NCBI RefSeq assembly: GCF_003369915.1
Contig: NW_022881614.1
Coordinates: 4,671,001-4,735,000, forward strand
Length of the DNA stretch: 64,000 nucleotides
Source: Drosophila miranda
Taxonomy: Eukaryota > Arthropoda > Insecta > Diptera > Drosophilidae
Direction of reading: 5' to 3'
A model generated the notes under the pieces. The model worked only from the letters and a program-made list of their open reading frames with translations. It had not been told where the DNA came from and ran no database searches. Both the position numbers and the translations under genes were made by a program. Each line of letters opens with the position of its first letter. Within the stretch, counting starts at the first letter, position 1. Of this stretch, positions 1-11,862 are shown in pieces.

Positions 1-592
1 CATAACACGGACGATTACCTAAAAGACAGACGGACGATCCTCAGCTGTTTCGAGGACCCCTTGCCCACCCTACCTTGGTCATGCCATTCCATACATCTAT
101 CTGTCGGCCATTACCCCTGGGTGTGCCGACACGCGCTACAGGGGCTTGGAAGGGGAGATCATAAGAATTGTTTAGTTAAACATTATAATGATATTTATTG
201 GAACTAAATTATACATAAAAATACGAGGTATATGTTCCCTCCCATAGGCTACCTGGGCCTGGTTCCCTTGAACTAGGATCAGGTAAACTTATAAACTAGT
301 ATTTGAATAAATGTGCAATGGTAAAGATTAAAATTTAAAGATAGAATATAAATGTTGATTCTTACGGGCTACGAAACGGTGAGGCAATTTGGTCGGAACA
401 CCCATAGACAATTTCTTCCATGCCCAAATGATTGTAATCAAATACCTAGTAAATAAACTCACTTTTACTGCGGATCCACCGGCGAAAAGCGCTTTCTGAT
501 GGTTGCTGCAAAACTGTGGTTAATATGATATTTTGCGTTCGGGTGTATTATTATTGCATTTCGGTTATAAACATATTGGTTCTTGTTATTTT
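1..592. other. unassigned AT-rich sequence
   Basis: I see no reading frame of useful length, no RNA gene and no match to the repeats elsewhere in the window. Position 593 begins a Helitron copy, so this is the flank of that element. It could be a diverged LTR or other old repeat, but nothing diagnostic is visible. Confidence 0.4.
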
Positions 593-1714
593 TATACCCG
601 ATACTCAAAATGAGTATTGGGGTATATTAGATTTGTGGTAAAAGTGGATGTGTGTAACGTCCAGAAGGAATCGTTTCCGACCCCATAAAGTATATATATT
701 CTTGATCAGCATCAATAGCCGAGTCGATTGAGCCCTGTCTGTCCGTCCGTCCGCCCGTCCGTCCGTCCGTCCGTCCGTCCGTCCGTCCGTCCTCTTCAGC
801 GCCTAGTGCTCAAAGACTATAAGAGCTAGAGCAACGATGTTTTGGATCCAGACTTCTGTGATATGTCACTGCTACAAAAATATTTCAAAACTTCGCCCCG
901 CCCACTTCCGCCCCCACAAAGGACGAAAATCTGTGGCATCCACATTTTTAAAGATACGATAAAACCAAAAACGCAGAATCGGTGAGGATGACCATATCTT
1001 CTACAGTGCAAAATCTGAACCAGATCGCATAATGATTATAGCCAGAATCAAGAAAACAATTTCATTCTTTCTCGCTCTGTCTCTCTCTAACACACAGGTT
1101 TCATGGTCGGTTTTGTCAATTGCAAAATATGAGTTCAAGGATCTCAGAACCTATAAGAGCCAGAGCAACCAAATTTGGTATCCACACTCCTGTGATATCG
1201 GACCTTGACCGTTTCGTGTCAAAATTTCGCCACACCCCCTTCCGCCCCCGCAAAGGACGAAAATCTGGGGCATCCACAAATCTCAGAGACTATTTAGGCT
1301 AGAGTAACCAAATTTGGTATCCGCACTTCTGTTAGATCTCACTATAAAACGTATATCTCAGAATTTCGCCCCACCCCCTTCCGCCCCCACAAAGGACGAA
1401 AATCTGTTGCATCCACAATATTGCACATTCGAGAAAACTAAAAACGCAGAATCATAGATAATGACCATATCTATCAGATTGCTGAATCTGGATCAGATCA
1501 GATCATTTTTATAGCCAATAGGAACAAATCAATTTGCAGTGGCTACGCAGCGCCCGACGTCACGCTCAGACTGATTTTCTGTCTCTCTCGCACGCACTCT
1601 TTGTCGTGTGGTTCAATATTAGCGGCGTCTGCCGCAGGAGAGCCATACTGACTTAGTATTGGGTATATCTGTTGAGTTGCGGTGTCCGCAGCAACTCACA
1701 ACGTTCCACCTCGT
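593..1714 (+). mobile_element. DINE-1/INE-1-type Helitron, full length
   Basis: The copy starts with TATACCCGATACT, carries the palindromic ATACTCAAAATGAGTAT, the internal GTCC/GTCCG minisatellite (about 738-792), and near its 3' end the inverse 13-mer region followed by a hairpin with arms GAGTTGC and GCAACTC and the tail ACGTTCC..CTCGT. These are the subterminal inverted repeats, minisatellite and 3' hairpin known from DINE-1 (INE-1) non-autonomous Helitrons. It has no coding capacity and would depend on a Rep/helicase Helitron in trans. Length 1.12 kb. The same element occurs many times below and serves here as the reference copy. It contains a GA-rich block near 1070-1090 (reverse strand) found in all full-length copies. 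Confidence 0.9.
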
Positions 1715-2324
1715 TTTTGTTTTGATCTGTGCATGGAAGGTTATCTATTTATGGATTTGTTTTAGTTTCATATTCACTCTTCCTCTTGCCTTTCTTTTCC
1801 TACTCTATGCTCCCTCACTGCTGTTCTTCATTTCTGCATTTCTTTTTTATGTATATGTATGTAAACTTAAATAGCTGTTCTGCTGCTCGGTACTATTCTG
1901 CTTACTCTTATGTTAACTTATGTTACTTCTCTCGGCTTATCGCCAGCCCCCTTCGGCTCCGTTGCTGGCGAGCGTTTTTATAGCTCACTCGCTCTCCTAT
2001 TGGGCTCTGCCTTTGCTGCTTGCGTGTTCTCTCTCTCCCCCGCTTTCACTCTCTGCCTATGCGCGCATCACCTTTGGCTCCGCTCGCCCCTTTTTATTTT
2101 TTTGGGGCATTACCCTTGCAGCTCTGAGTATTGAACTCCAACAACACACTAACTCTTTCCTTCCCTATGTGCTGCGGATCTTAATTGGGCCTTGTTAACT
2201 GTATTTTCAGTTTCAGTTTTCAGAACTATGTGTTCTTATCTCTTATATGTTAGTATGTATATGTGTGAATATGCTCAGCGCTGTTGGCAGCGAGAGCGCG
2301 AGGGAAGATATATGTGTGTATGCA
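1715..2324. other. pyrimidine-rich unique sequence between Helitron and LTR
   Basis: C/T-rich sequence with short overlapping frames rich in Leu/Ser/Phe, the usual product of pyrimidine-rich DNA. I find no conserved domain. Part of it could belong to the LTR retrotransposon if the LTR starts further upstream than proposed. Confidence 0.4.
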
Positions 2325-2848
2325 AGTTAACGTACCCAATTCTATTGAGCTCTTATACGAGTTGTAAACAATCTTTGGCTTTCCAAAACGAAAACAATTT
2401 CAATCTTGGGCCTCCGCCTAATTGATTTCTAAGATGTACAATCTCAAGGGCTCCCGCCGCAATCCCAATCTTTGACACTCGCCTAAATGGAAAACCAATG
2501 TTTGCCCACACCCGGCTTCTCATAAACAATCTCAGTCCCGGCTTTCTGCAGATCCTGCACTTTAGGCATTTTACAGTTCTCTCTTTGGATGACGAAATCC
2601 AATACTCGGGATGGCGAAATAAATTGAAATGTTTATAGAAAAACTATTCCCGAAAGGGATCAACGATGCAAAGATCAGAAAGTTCAAGTCAGTCTTGATC
2701 CAGAAGTGACACCGCAAAGTCGAGCTAAAAATTAATATCGCGCAAGCCCTTTGCCCGGAATCCTTTGTGACCCTCTACTTAAATCTATATCAGTGAAGTT
2801 AGAAGTAAAATAAAAACTTTTTAAAAACACAATCTGCAGTTATTTAAT
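2325..2848 (+). repeat. candidate 5' LTR of errantivirus 1
   Basis: AGTTAAC at 2325 is the typical start of gypsy-group LTRs (the second errantivirus here also begins AGTTAAC), and the primer binding site starts at 2849. That gives about 524 bp, in the usual range. An AATAAA lies near 2808. With no 3' LTR to compare, the left boundary is inferred. Confidence 0.55.
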
Positions 2849-2866
2849 TGGCGCCCAACGTGGGGC
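2849..2866 (+). other. primer binding site, tRNA-Lys type
   Basis: TGGCGCCCAACGTGGGGC follows the LTR directly. It is the reverse complement of the 3' end of Drosophila tRNA-Lys(CUU) including CCA, the primer known for gypsy-type elements. Confidence 0.85.
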
Positions 2867-3056
2867 GACGTTGTATAAAAAGCACCGAATAATAAAAGTG
2901 TTGCGTCGTGCCGAAACCCGAAGGACAATTAATTAATGGAATAAATCCTTCAGATATAAAAACGCGGAGTGACTGTGAGATATAAGATAAGAAAAAATGA
3001 GATAAAAAGGAAACAAACCGGAGCTTAGGGTGTGCAAAAATAAATACAATATACAA

Positions 3057-3336
3057 TACAAATACAAATACAAATACAAATACAATACAAAATACAAATA
3101 AACACAAAAGATAATCAAGACAATTCAAAAATACAAAAAAAACCAAAAAAAACCAAAGTTTTTAAACAAAACCAACCAAACCAAAACACAAAGAAAGTGA
3201 AACTATCAGCTAAACCAAAGAAGGAAGACCCCCAGAAGACCCAGTTAAACAAAGAAATTTAAGAAGGAAGACCCGTTCGAAGACCTGTCAGCCAAATCAA
3301 GAAGGAAGACCCGTTCGAAGATCTGTCAGCCAAACT
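3057..3336 (+). repeat. leader repeats: AATAC runs and 38-bp tandem repeat
   Basis: The untranslated leader has a run of AATAC-type pentamers (about 3057-3100) and two copies of a 38-bp unit beginning AAGAAGGAAGACCCG (3261-3298 and 3299-3336), with a decayed third start at 3337. Short tandem duplications of this kind are common in retroelement leaders. Confidence 0.7.
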
Positions 3337-3448
3337 AAGAAGTACGGCCCCTACCGGATAGTTCGTGAGCAAAAGTTGTATTAATAAATATATAAGTTCA
3401 ATTAGGTTATATTAGATTATAAAAACAAACATATAAGAAAAATTTAAG

Positions 3449-4687
3449 GTGGATCAACTAACTTTAGATTTTGAAAAACTAAAAATGATTAACTCACAAA
3501 CAAGGACCGATCTCACTGCAGATCTGGTCAAACAATTGATAGCATTTCAAATTTCACAAGTACAGGAGCAAATTGTAAATTTAAAACAACAAATAGAAAC
3601 TAAATCCGATCAGGTATCAGATTATCAGGCAGAAACAATAGACTAGACAATAAAAGATGACACCACATTAAAGGTAATAGAATCCCTACCAATTTTCAAT
3701 GGTGGATTAAACCAATACGTAGGATGGAGGGAAGCTGCAGAAACTGCAGTGAAGTTATATAAGAAAGGAAGTAAGCAATATTATATTGCCTTAACAATTT
3801 TGAGAAACAAAATAACAGGACCAGCACATGACGCACTGACCAACCACGGGACAGTTTTAAATTTTGATGCCATACTTTCACGACTTGACTTTGTTTACAG
3901 TGACAAGAGACCAATTTACATAATAGAACAGGAGTTAAGCGTTCTCCGACAAGGGAACCTTTCAATAATAGATTTCTATAACGAGGTTAACAAGAAAATG
4001 ACCTTGTTAATAAATAAGACAATAATGACTCACGGAAAGGACAGTGAAATCACGAAAGAATCAAATAAGAAAATTAGAGACAATGCCTTACGCATTTTTG
4101 TCACTGGCCTAAACGGCGGCATTGCAGAAATCCTATTTTCATTGAATCCCCCAGATTTACCGAATGCCTTGGCAAAGTTACAGGAGTTGCAATCAAATTA
4201 CATTCGGGCCCAATTTGCCTAACAATTCAGTGGCCCCAGAAATTCAGGGAATAATAACTACAATACATTAAGATTCAACCAACGACAACCAAGGACAAAT
4301 AGTTCACCATTCGACCAAAAAAGGGATCTTCAGAGAAATAACATGTCATGGGGACAACCCTATTTCTTGGGTAATAGACAACAAAATCAGGCCCCAGAAC
4401 CAATGGATGTAGACGAATCGATACAAATCAAGAACCGACAGAACTGCAATCAATTCAGGGGAAATAATAATAATAGAAATTATCGGGAGAATACTAACGG
4501 TTATTATAGGAGAAATAATAACAATTATAACCAAGCTCAGCATTTTAGGGCAAACGTAGTACCGAATAATCAGTCTAACGAAAATCAGGCGCAGAAACGA
4601 AAGCCAAACGAAATGTCGGAACAACCGGCTAATAAAGCAATGCGGATAAATGCGGAGGACCATTTTTTAGATCAGCCCCCGAAGTAG
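3449..4687 (+). pseudogene. gag: errantivirus 1 gag (broken)
   Basis: Structural polyprotein of a gypsy-type element. One frame runs through the region but is cut by TAG at 3644-3646 and TAA at 4220-4222, and the apparent first codon at 3449 is GTG where an ATG is expected. The central part (about 3660-4220) resembles the gag of element 2 in this window: LRQGNL, RPIYIIEQE and TLLINKTIM are shared. The C-terminal part is Asn/Gln-rich with the PMDVDES motif and lacks a CCHC knuckle, as usual for errantivirus gag. Pol follows in the -1 frame. Confidence 0.88.
4663..4669 (+). promoter_or_regulatory. gag-pol -1 frameshift heptamer
   Basis: T TTT TTA lies in the gag zero frame (codons for His-Phe-Leu) just before the gag stop, and the -1 frame downstream is open into protease. 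The same heptamer sits at the same place in errantivirus 2 (57388-57394). Confidence 0.75.
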
Positions 4688-7600
4688 GTCTGCCCAACTT
4701 AAAAAGAGTGGATAAAAAAATAAACAGAGAATTAAAAGTTTTGATAGATACGGGAGCAACTTCCTGTTATATAAAAAAGGGAATTTACGAAAATAAAAAA
4801 GAATTATCAATTTATAAGAAAGTTGCTACAGTGAATGGGTTTTCAATAATTAAATATTTCCATAATATAACTATTTTCAACACAAAACAAGTGTTTTATG
4901 AAATAGATGGAATGGAGGCAGATTTACTAATAGGATTTAACCTATTAAAGAAAATCGGAGCTGTTATTGATACAGGAAAGGGGACTTTAAGTTATAAAGA
5001 CAATGAGGAGACGTTAATATATGACGAGGTCCTTTCTTTAAACAAATTAACCTTTATAGAAGGAAAAACCATCCTTCCGTTGAAGGAATATATAATAAAA
5101 AAATATTTTGAAGAAGATAAAGAAATGAAAAGTGATTCAGTAAAGGTAGAAGGAAGTTTATATAGCTTGGGATCAAAAAATCCTGAGCACGCCGACGAAG
5201 AATTATCCGTCAATAGTTTGGGATTCAAATATCCTGAACCCGCCGTCGTTGAATTATCCGACATCCAAAGTTTTAATAGTTTGGGATTAAAATATCCTGA
5301 GCACGCCGTCGTTGAATTATCCGACACTAAAAGTTCGAATAGTTTGGGATTAAAGAATCCTGAACACGCCGTCGTTGAATTATCCGACAATGAACAATTT
5401 AAAAGTTTGCGATGCAAAAATCCTGAACGCGCCGTCGTAGAAATATCCGACATTCAAAATTATGCAAATTCTGAATTGAAAAAAATGAAATTGTATAACA
5501 CAATAACCTACAAAGAGGACAATTTAGAAAATCTCAGAGAGAAAATGGTATCTATCATCGAAGAAGACCATGCCAATATAAATTTACAGTTACCGTTCAG
5601 AACGGATATAAAAGGAGAGATTAACACTGAACATGATAGACCGGTATATGGCAAGCAGTATCCATACGCTTATTCGGTTAACGATTTCGTTAATAACGAA
5701 ATAAGTAAAATGTTAGATGAAGGTATAATCAGACCTAGTAAAAGCCCATATAATTCACCGGTAATAGTAGTACCAAAGAAGGGAGTAAATGAGGACGGAA
5801 CTCCTAAACATAGATTAGTAATAGACTTTAAGAAACTTAATGAAAACACCATACCGGATAGATACCCTATGCAAGATCCTTCAGTAATCCTTGCCAATTT
5901 AGGTAAGGCAAAGTATTTCTCGGCCATTGACTTAGAGTCAGGTTTCTATCAGATTTTAATGAGGGAATCAGATATTGAAAAAACATCTTTTTCCATAAAT
6001 AACGGCAAATATGAATTTCTAAGAATGCCTATGGGATTGACGAACGCTCCCAGAATTTTCCAAAGGGCAATGGACGATATACTTAGAGAACAAGTTGGGA
6101 AAACTTGTCACGTCTATATGGACGATATAATAATATTTTCAAAAACTATAGAACAACATTATAAAGATCTAATTCATATAATACAGATATTGCAAAACGC
6201 TAACATGAAAATTTCCCTAGAAAGTCTAAATTCTTTCAATTGGAAACCAAATTTCTGGGATACATTGTTTCCCAAAATATCATTAAAACAGATCCAGACA
6301 AAATCTCCACAATACAAAACTATCCAATTCCTAAAAATATCAGAGAGCTACGTAGCTTCTTAGGACTAGCAGGGTATCCAAGAAAACATTAATACAGCTG
6401 GATGAACCAGCAATGGGAGCATTTAATAATTTAAAGGACAGTTTAATAGCACATATTGAATTAGTACAACCAGATTACAATAAAAAATTCACATTAACCA
6501 CAGATGCATCGGACATAGCAATAGGTGCAGTTTTGTCGCAAGATGGGAATCCCATAACATTTATTTCGAAAACTTTAAGTAAAACCGAGCAATTATATGC
6601 TACTAATAAAAAGGAATTATTAGCTATTGTATGGGCATTAAAAAATTTGCGAAATTATTTATACGGAGTGAGTGGAATTGAAATACATACAGATCACCAA
6701 CCGTTGTCCTTTGCAATGTCGCAAAAAAATCCAAATGTTGAAATGAAACGTTGGTATTACTTCATAGAAAGTTTCACACCAAAAATCATTTATAAGCCAG
6801 GCTCAACTAACGTAGTAGCGGACGCTTTATCTCGGATTAAAATAAATCATATGACAGATAGTGATGTCGACCAGACAGAATCAGAATCAGACATAAATAC
6901 TCAGCATTCAGCAGAGAGTAGTTTTGAAAACGTCATTCAAGAGACTAGCAAGCCTCTAAACCAATTTAAACAGCAGCTACTATTAGCGCAAGGGAGATTC
7001 ACAGTTCATGAGTTAGTAAGAGTTTATGAAAATACCCGACATATTATTGAATTTGATACGGTAGACAATCTGCTAATCATTTTAAAAGAATTTATTCAGC
7101 CTCACTTAACCACAGGAATACACTGCACTTTAGAAGATTTATACCTTATCCAAAATAAGCTAAAGGAAAACTTCATAAATAAATTTCTCTTCACGAGAAA
7201 GTTCCTCCAAGATGTAGTAAATTCAGAAGATAAAGCTATAATTATAGAAGAAACACATTGCAGAGCCCATAGAGGACTAGACGAAAATTACAAACAAATA
7301 ACTAAGCTGTATTATTGGCCAAACCTGCACAAAAAATTAAAAGAATATATAAAAAATTGTGAGATCTGTAACAAAAACAAATATCACAGACACCCTGTAA
7401 AAATTCCAATTGGGGAAGCTCCCATTCCAGCAAAAGAAGGAGATCAATTACACTTAGACATATACTATGCCCAAAACCTAACATTCATAACTTGTATAGA
7501 TTCTTATTCCAAATACTTGGTGGTCAAGGAAATTCAAAGTAAATTAAACATTAAAAATAAGGTAATGGAAATTTTGCAACACTTTCCGTTAGCAACATCT

Positions 7601-8119
7601 TTAATGACTGACAACGAACCAAGCTTTACTTCAGCACAATTTAGATCATTCATACAAAGAAGTAACTTAACTATTTATTATGCTGATCCCAGACACAGCA
7701 CCTCAAATGGTCAGGTAGAAAGGGTACATTCCACACTAACAGAAATAGCGCGGAGCATCAAGGATGAACTAAATCTAACAGATTATTCAGAAATAATAAT
7801 AAGGGCGGCACTGATATATAACCTGATGATACATTCAACGACCAATCAAATGCCATATGACATATTGTATAACAAAATAAAACACAAGCATAATCCAATA
7901 TTACTTAAGGAAGCTCAGACCAAAATGCTTAAGCTACTTAACAAAGATAGAAGAGAAAAAGATTATAAAATAGGAGAAGTAGTTTATGAAAAGAAATTCG
8001 GGGAAAGAAATAAACTTCAATCCCGATACAAAAAGCAGGTAGTTAAGGAAAATCGACCGAATAAAATTATAATCAACCATAGAAACAGAATTATACATAA
8101 AGATAACATCAAATATTAA
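4670..8119 (+). pseudogene. pol: errantivirus 1 pol (frameshift plus internal deletion)
   Basis: Replication enzymes of a gypsy-type element. The first part (to 6363) has the aspartic protease motif LIDTGA near 4748, an unusual linker of four to five degenerate repeats rich in NPEHAVVELSD (5160-5450), then reverse transcriptase with RLVIDFKKLN, FSAIDLESGF and the catalytic YMDD. About 6215-6225 a 1-base loss shifts the frame. Between about 6380 and 6400 the segment joining RT to RNase H is deleted. The second part (6413-8119) has RNase H (TDASDIAIGAVL), the integrase HHCC finger and DDE core (MTDNEPSF, GQVERVHSTL). It ends 17 bases before the env ATG. Confidence 0.9.
5160..5453 (+). repeat. 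in-frame repeats in pol linker
   Basis: Four to five copies of a unit of about 20-23 codons containing LG..NPEHAVVELSD, lying between protease and RT. The unit length is a multiple of three so the frame is kept. Copies differ by several substitutions, so the expansion is not very recent. Confidence 0.8.
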
Positions 8120-8136
8120 ATATTTTTTTCCAGAAA

Positions 8137-9123
8137 ATGTATGCGAATATACTAATACTGACTTTTGTTATATTGACGACTTCGGAAGTAATTGACTATA
8201 CGCATAGTGACTATCTATTGCTCAAAGACGACAGAGACGTTTACACTTATGAAACATACGCTGAACTTTTCCATATTACTAATTTGAGTTTTTATAGAGA
8301 GATAATTGATAAAGAATCCAAATATGTCAACAAATCAATTAATTCAGACGATGAGTGGGAAATATCAATGGACTTAAGTCTATTAAAATTAATGATTTCA
8401 GAATTAGTTCCAAAACGGAATGAAAGGGGAATAAATGAATTAGGTACCATTTGGAAATGGATAGCAGGCAGCCCTGATCATGACGACTTTTTGAAAATAC
8501 AAAATAAAGTAAATGAATTAACTGAAAATAATAATAAACAATTTGGAATAAATTCCAAATTTTTCAAAGAAATTGAATTGCTATCAAATTCATTAAAAAA
8601 TGTCATCTTCAATGAAGAAACGATACTGAGAAAGCATCGTTTAAAATTAATAACTTTTGACCTACTAAATTTAGTTGATACCATAACCCTCTTAAAAGTA
8701 AACATTTTCAATACAAAAATTTTAAATAAAAACGAAATAGAGGACATTTATAAGCATGAAAAACATTCTGTTGAACTGTCTGATCTGCTGGACATTGCAA
8801 CGGTTAAAATTATTTCGAAATGCTGATTTAATAATCATTTACATAAAATATCCTCAAAATAAAGATATTTGCAAGTTTTACCATGCAAGAGCCATCTCAC
8901 AAAATGATGGAATGTTAGTTATAAGTGAAAAAGTTTGTGAATGTAAGGAGAAATACTATTTAATGAATAATTTTAAAAGGGAAACTTTTAACAATTACGC
9001 ACAAATAAATTTAAAGAAGACCTGTTTCACCAATTTACTTAATGGCTTTAAAGCCAACTGCACTAAAAAAAGGGAAAAAAACAAAGAAATAGACATCATT
9101 CAGGATGTCATAACGGATTTCAG
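8137..9123 (+). pseudogene. env: errantivirus 1 env, frameshifted and truncated
   Basis: Envelope-type glycoprotein frame of an errantivirus. It begins with ATG at 8137, just downstream of a pyrimidine tract and CAG (8124-8133) that fits the env splice acceptor known in gypsy. A hydrophobic signal-like segment covers residues 1-17. A basic motif RNERG is followed by GINELGTIWKWIAG, the cleavage and fusion-peptide region typical of this family. A frameshift between 8756 and 8826 splits the frame, and the second part stops at the junction near 9123, so the C-terminal half with the membrane anchor is missing. No functional product is expected. Confidence 0.85.
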
Positions 9124-9132
9124 TCCGTTATG
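9109..9132. repeat. perfect inverted repeat at retroelement junction
   Basis: CATAACGGA and TCCGTTATG form 9-bp arms around a 6-nt loop exactly where the forward errantivirus env gives way to a reverse-strand mdg1-like pol. A second small one (GGTTTT/AAAACC) follows at 9132-9148. Confidence 0.75.
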
Positions 9133-10069
9133 GTTTTGAGTTAAAACCGCTCCACATGCTTGTTTACTAGCATCGGTGATTATGCAAAATTCTTTCTGAA
9201 AATCTGGGTACTGTAACAGAGTGGGTTCCATAAGTTTATCTTTTAAATATTGGAATGCATTTTGACATTCAGTTGACCACTCAAAGGGGACATTCTTTTT
9301 ACATAATCTAGTTATGTACCGGGAATAGTCTGCGAAGTTTGTAATAAAACGTCTATAATAATTGCAAAATGCAATAAATCGTCTAGCGCTGTCCGCATCA
9401 TGTGGGACTGGATAGTTTTTGATGACGTCATATTTCTTGTCATCTGGCAAGATTCCTTTATCTGTGCATTTATGACCAAGAAAGGTCACTTCATGCATAA
9501 AAAATGAACATTTTTGTGGATGTAATTTTAGGTTGTGTTTCCTACATATCTCAAAAATATCTGTTAAGTTTTTAAGCATATGTTTTTCGGAACAACCCAT
9601 GACTATTAGATCGTCCATATACAGGAAGGCTTGCGAAGCTTCAAGTCCAGAGAATGCTATAGTCATCATTCTTTGAAATGAATTCGGCGCTATTTTTAAA
9701 CCAAATGGTAGCTGCGTGAAGCGATATGAGCCATTGCTCGTTGAAAAAGACGTTATATTTCGCGAACTTTCTTCTAGTTCGATTTGATGAAAACCTGACA
9801 TTAAGTCAAGGCATGAGAAATACTTTGCTCTACCTAGTTGATCCAAAATGTCATCAATTCTAGGTAGTGGAAATTTGTCGGCCAGGAGTTTTTTGTTTAT
9901 TTGACGATAGTCAACTACTAATCGCCATTTCTTTTGTTGTGAACCCGGAAGGGCTTTCTTTGGGACAAGTAGAAGTGGGCTGTTGTATTCTGATACGGAT
10001 GGTTCGACAATATTGTCGTTTATTAATTTTCCTACTTGTTTTTTAATTTCCTCAACTTGGCTATGCGGG
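9124..10069 (-). pseudogene. pol: mdg1/412-like reverse transcriptase fragment
   Basis: Reverse-strand fragment of an LTR-retrotransposon polymerase. Reading from about 10069 downwards it contains the RT N-terminal part (PLLLVPKK and VDYRQIN-like blocks), FSCLDLMSGFHQI, LPFGLK, the catalytic YMDD, the FLGHKCTDKGI block, and ends in the start of RNase H (ITDASKQACGAVL) at the 9109-9132 inverted repeat. The FLGHKCTDKG block and FCNYYRRF resemble the mdg1/412/blood group. No protease, integrase or LTR of this element is present. Both ends abut other elements without visible target duplications. Confidence 0.85.
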
Positions 10070-11862
10070 CTTCAAATCGAGCGAATGAATGCGGATTTCG
10101 ATGCCGCTCAAACGAGCCTTGAAAGGCTGGATTTCCTGCAGTTAGCCCATGATGCCCGGCTGGACTTTTCGAATGTTTATGTCAAGGTTAGGTCCAGGCT
10201 GTCGCGGGAGTTGATGGCTGCTCGCACGGTAAATGTTACCAATTCAACGGCTCAGCATACTCTCGAGGGGAATTCGTCGTTGTTCGCCTATAATAGTATA
10301 GGCCGTTCACGAATGCCCGAGTTGCAGCTTCCGCGATGCGGTGGGAACTGCATGGATTGGCCAGAATTCCACTCGATGTTCTCGACAATGGTGCACAAAG
10401 ACCATCGTATACCAATCATCGAAAAATTCCAATATCTTCGTGGATGTCTAGATGGTGCTGCGCTAGATACGATTCGTTCCTTGGAACTTTCTGAGGAGAA
10501 TTACGACAAGGCGTTGAATTTACTAATGTTGCGATTCGATAATAAACTGTTACATTTTCAGGCACACGTCAAGGCTATTTTCGGGCTGCAAGGGGTGGAG
10601 AAGGGTTCGGCTATCGGCTTGCGCGCGCTCAGCGACAAAATCAATTCGCACTTGCGTGCACTTCAGACCTTGGCGACCCCGCAGGAGATTTCCGATGGGT
10701 TGCTGATCTTCATCATAGGCACGAAATTGGACCACAAGACCAAGGAGAAATGGGAAGAGAACTTGCCGACGTCAGGATTGCCTCGGTGGTCAAGCATGGC
10801 CTCATTCTTGGAAGCAAGATGTCGGATGCTGGAAAATTTGGGATCGGCTATGGTAACAATTCCTAGCCAGCAGGTGGGAGAAGACAAACCTGTCACACTT
10901 ATCACCTCCAGTAACGACTATCCTAACCCCATATGTAACCATTGCAATTCCTCCGAGCATTACATATCTAGATGTCAGGCATTCCTGAATCTCTCAGCGT
11001 TTGAACGATACAAAGAAGCAAAGAAGAGCCGCTTGTGTTTGAACTGCCTCAACAAAGGCCATGAATTGCAGAGGTGCAGGTCAGGACTTTGCAGGCATTG
11101 CCAGGCCAAACATCACACGCTACTCCACATTCCATCGGGAACTGGTGCTTCATCTTCCTCTTTACCGGCCAAGGAATCGATCCAGCAAGAGGCCGCGACT
11201 GTGCTTCTAGCAAGCGGATGTTCTAGCCCTCCCCCCTCGATCCAGAAGTCTCAGCCTAGCCAGAACGTGTTGCTACCTACTGCCCTCGTCCATGTAACAG
11301 ATCGTTATGGAGCACTTGTCCCATGTCGTGCCATTTTGGATTCTGCATCACAGGCAAACTTTGTAACATCTAGACTTACTGATCAGTTGCAGTTGGATCA
11401 TCGCTCGTCTTATGTTCACATCTCTGGAATCGGAGATTCCATTCTACCTTCGAGCAAGTCTGTACATATAGTTGTACAATCCCAGGACGCAAGCTATCGA
11501 GCTTCCTTCGCTGCAATTGTCACCAACTCAATTACGGAAATGCAGCCTAACTTCGGCGTAGACGCAAAGGATTGGCCAATGCCAAATAATCTAAAACTAG
11601 CTGATCCTAATTTCTCCAAGCCCCAACGTATCGATCTGTTGATAGGTTCTGGTTTGTTCTTCGATTTAATGTGCGTCGGACAGATTCGACTATCAGCCCA
11701 ATTGCCAACATTGCAGGAGACAAAACTTGGTTGGATAGTATCAGGAAGCATTGATAGCTCGGAGAATAAGCGTGCAGCTTTAGCCGCTTTTGAAAATTCC
11801 TCGTGCATCTCTATTGACGATTTTCGACCCACAACGCTGGAGTACCAAAACTTAGAGCAGCA
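10070..11862 (+). pseudogene. gag: BEL/Pao gag-protease, 5' truncated
   Basis: Frame opening at the junction (about 10070) with a gag domain of the DUF1759 type (LQLPRCGGNCMDWPEF, FQYLRGCLDGAA), then two zinc-knuckle-like clusters (CNHCNSSEHYISRC and CLNCLNKGHELQRC, followed by CRHCQAKHHTLLH), and a DUF1758-type aspartic protease (AILDSASQANFV, DLLIGSGLFF, GWIVSGSI). This order is characteristic of BEL/Pao elements. The N-terminus is cut by the mdg1-like fragment. Downstream of GWIVSGS there is no RT or integrase core: the frame runs into sequence from the pol tail, so most of pol is deleted. Confidence 0.88.

Larger units (their letters stand above)
2325..9123 (+). mobile_element. errantivirus (gypsy-type) element 1, 3' truncated
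   Basis: Order is candidate 5' LTR, primer binding site, leader, gag, pol (protease, RT, RNase H, integrase), env start. This is the layout of insect errantiviruses of the gypsy/17.6/297/ZAM group, old endogenous relatives of retroviruses. The 3' end is missing: env stops about 9.1 kb where a reverse-strand mdg1/412-like fragment begins, so there is no 3' LTR. Gag, pol and env each carry nonsense, frameshift or deletion lesions, so this copy is dead. Confidence 0.9.

Noticed and set aside
1120..1302. 60-80-residue frames recurring across the window
   Set aside because: They are chance frames within the Helitron (both strands) and repeat only because the element does.
2193..2200. Alternative LTR start (TGTTAACT)
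   Set aside because: AGTTAAC at 2325 matches the second errantivirus and gives a usual LTR length; the earlier site remains possible but less supported.
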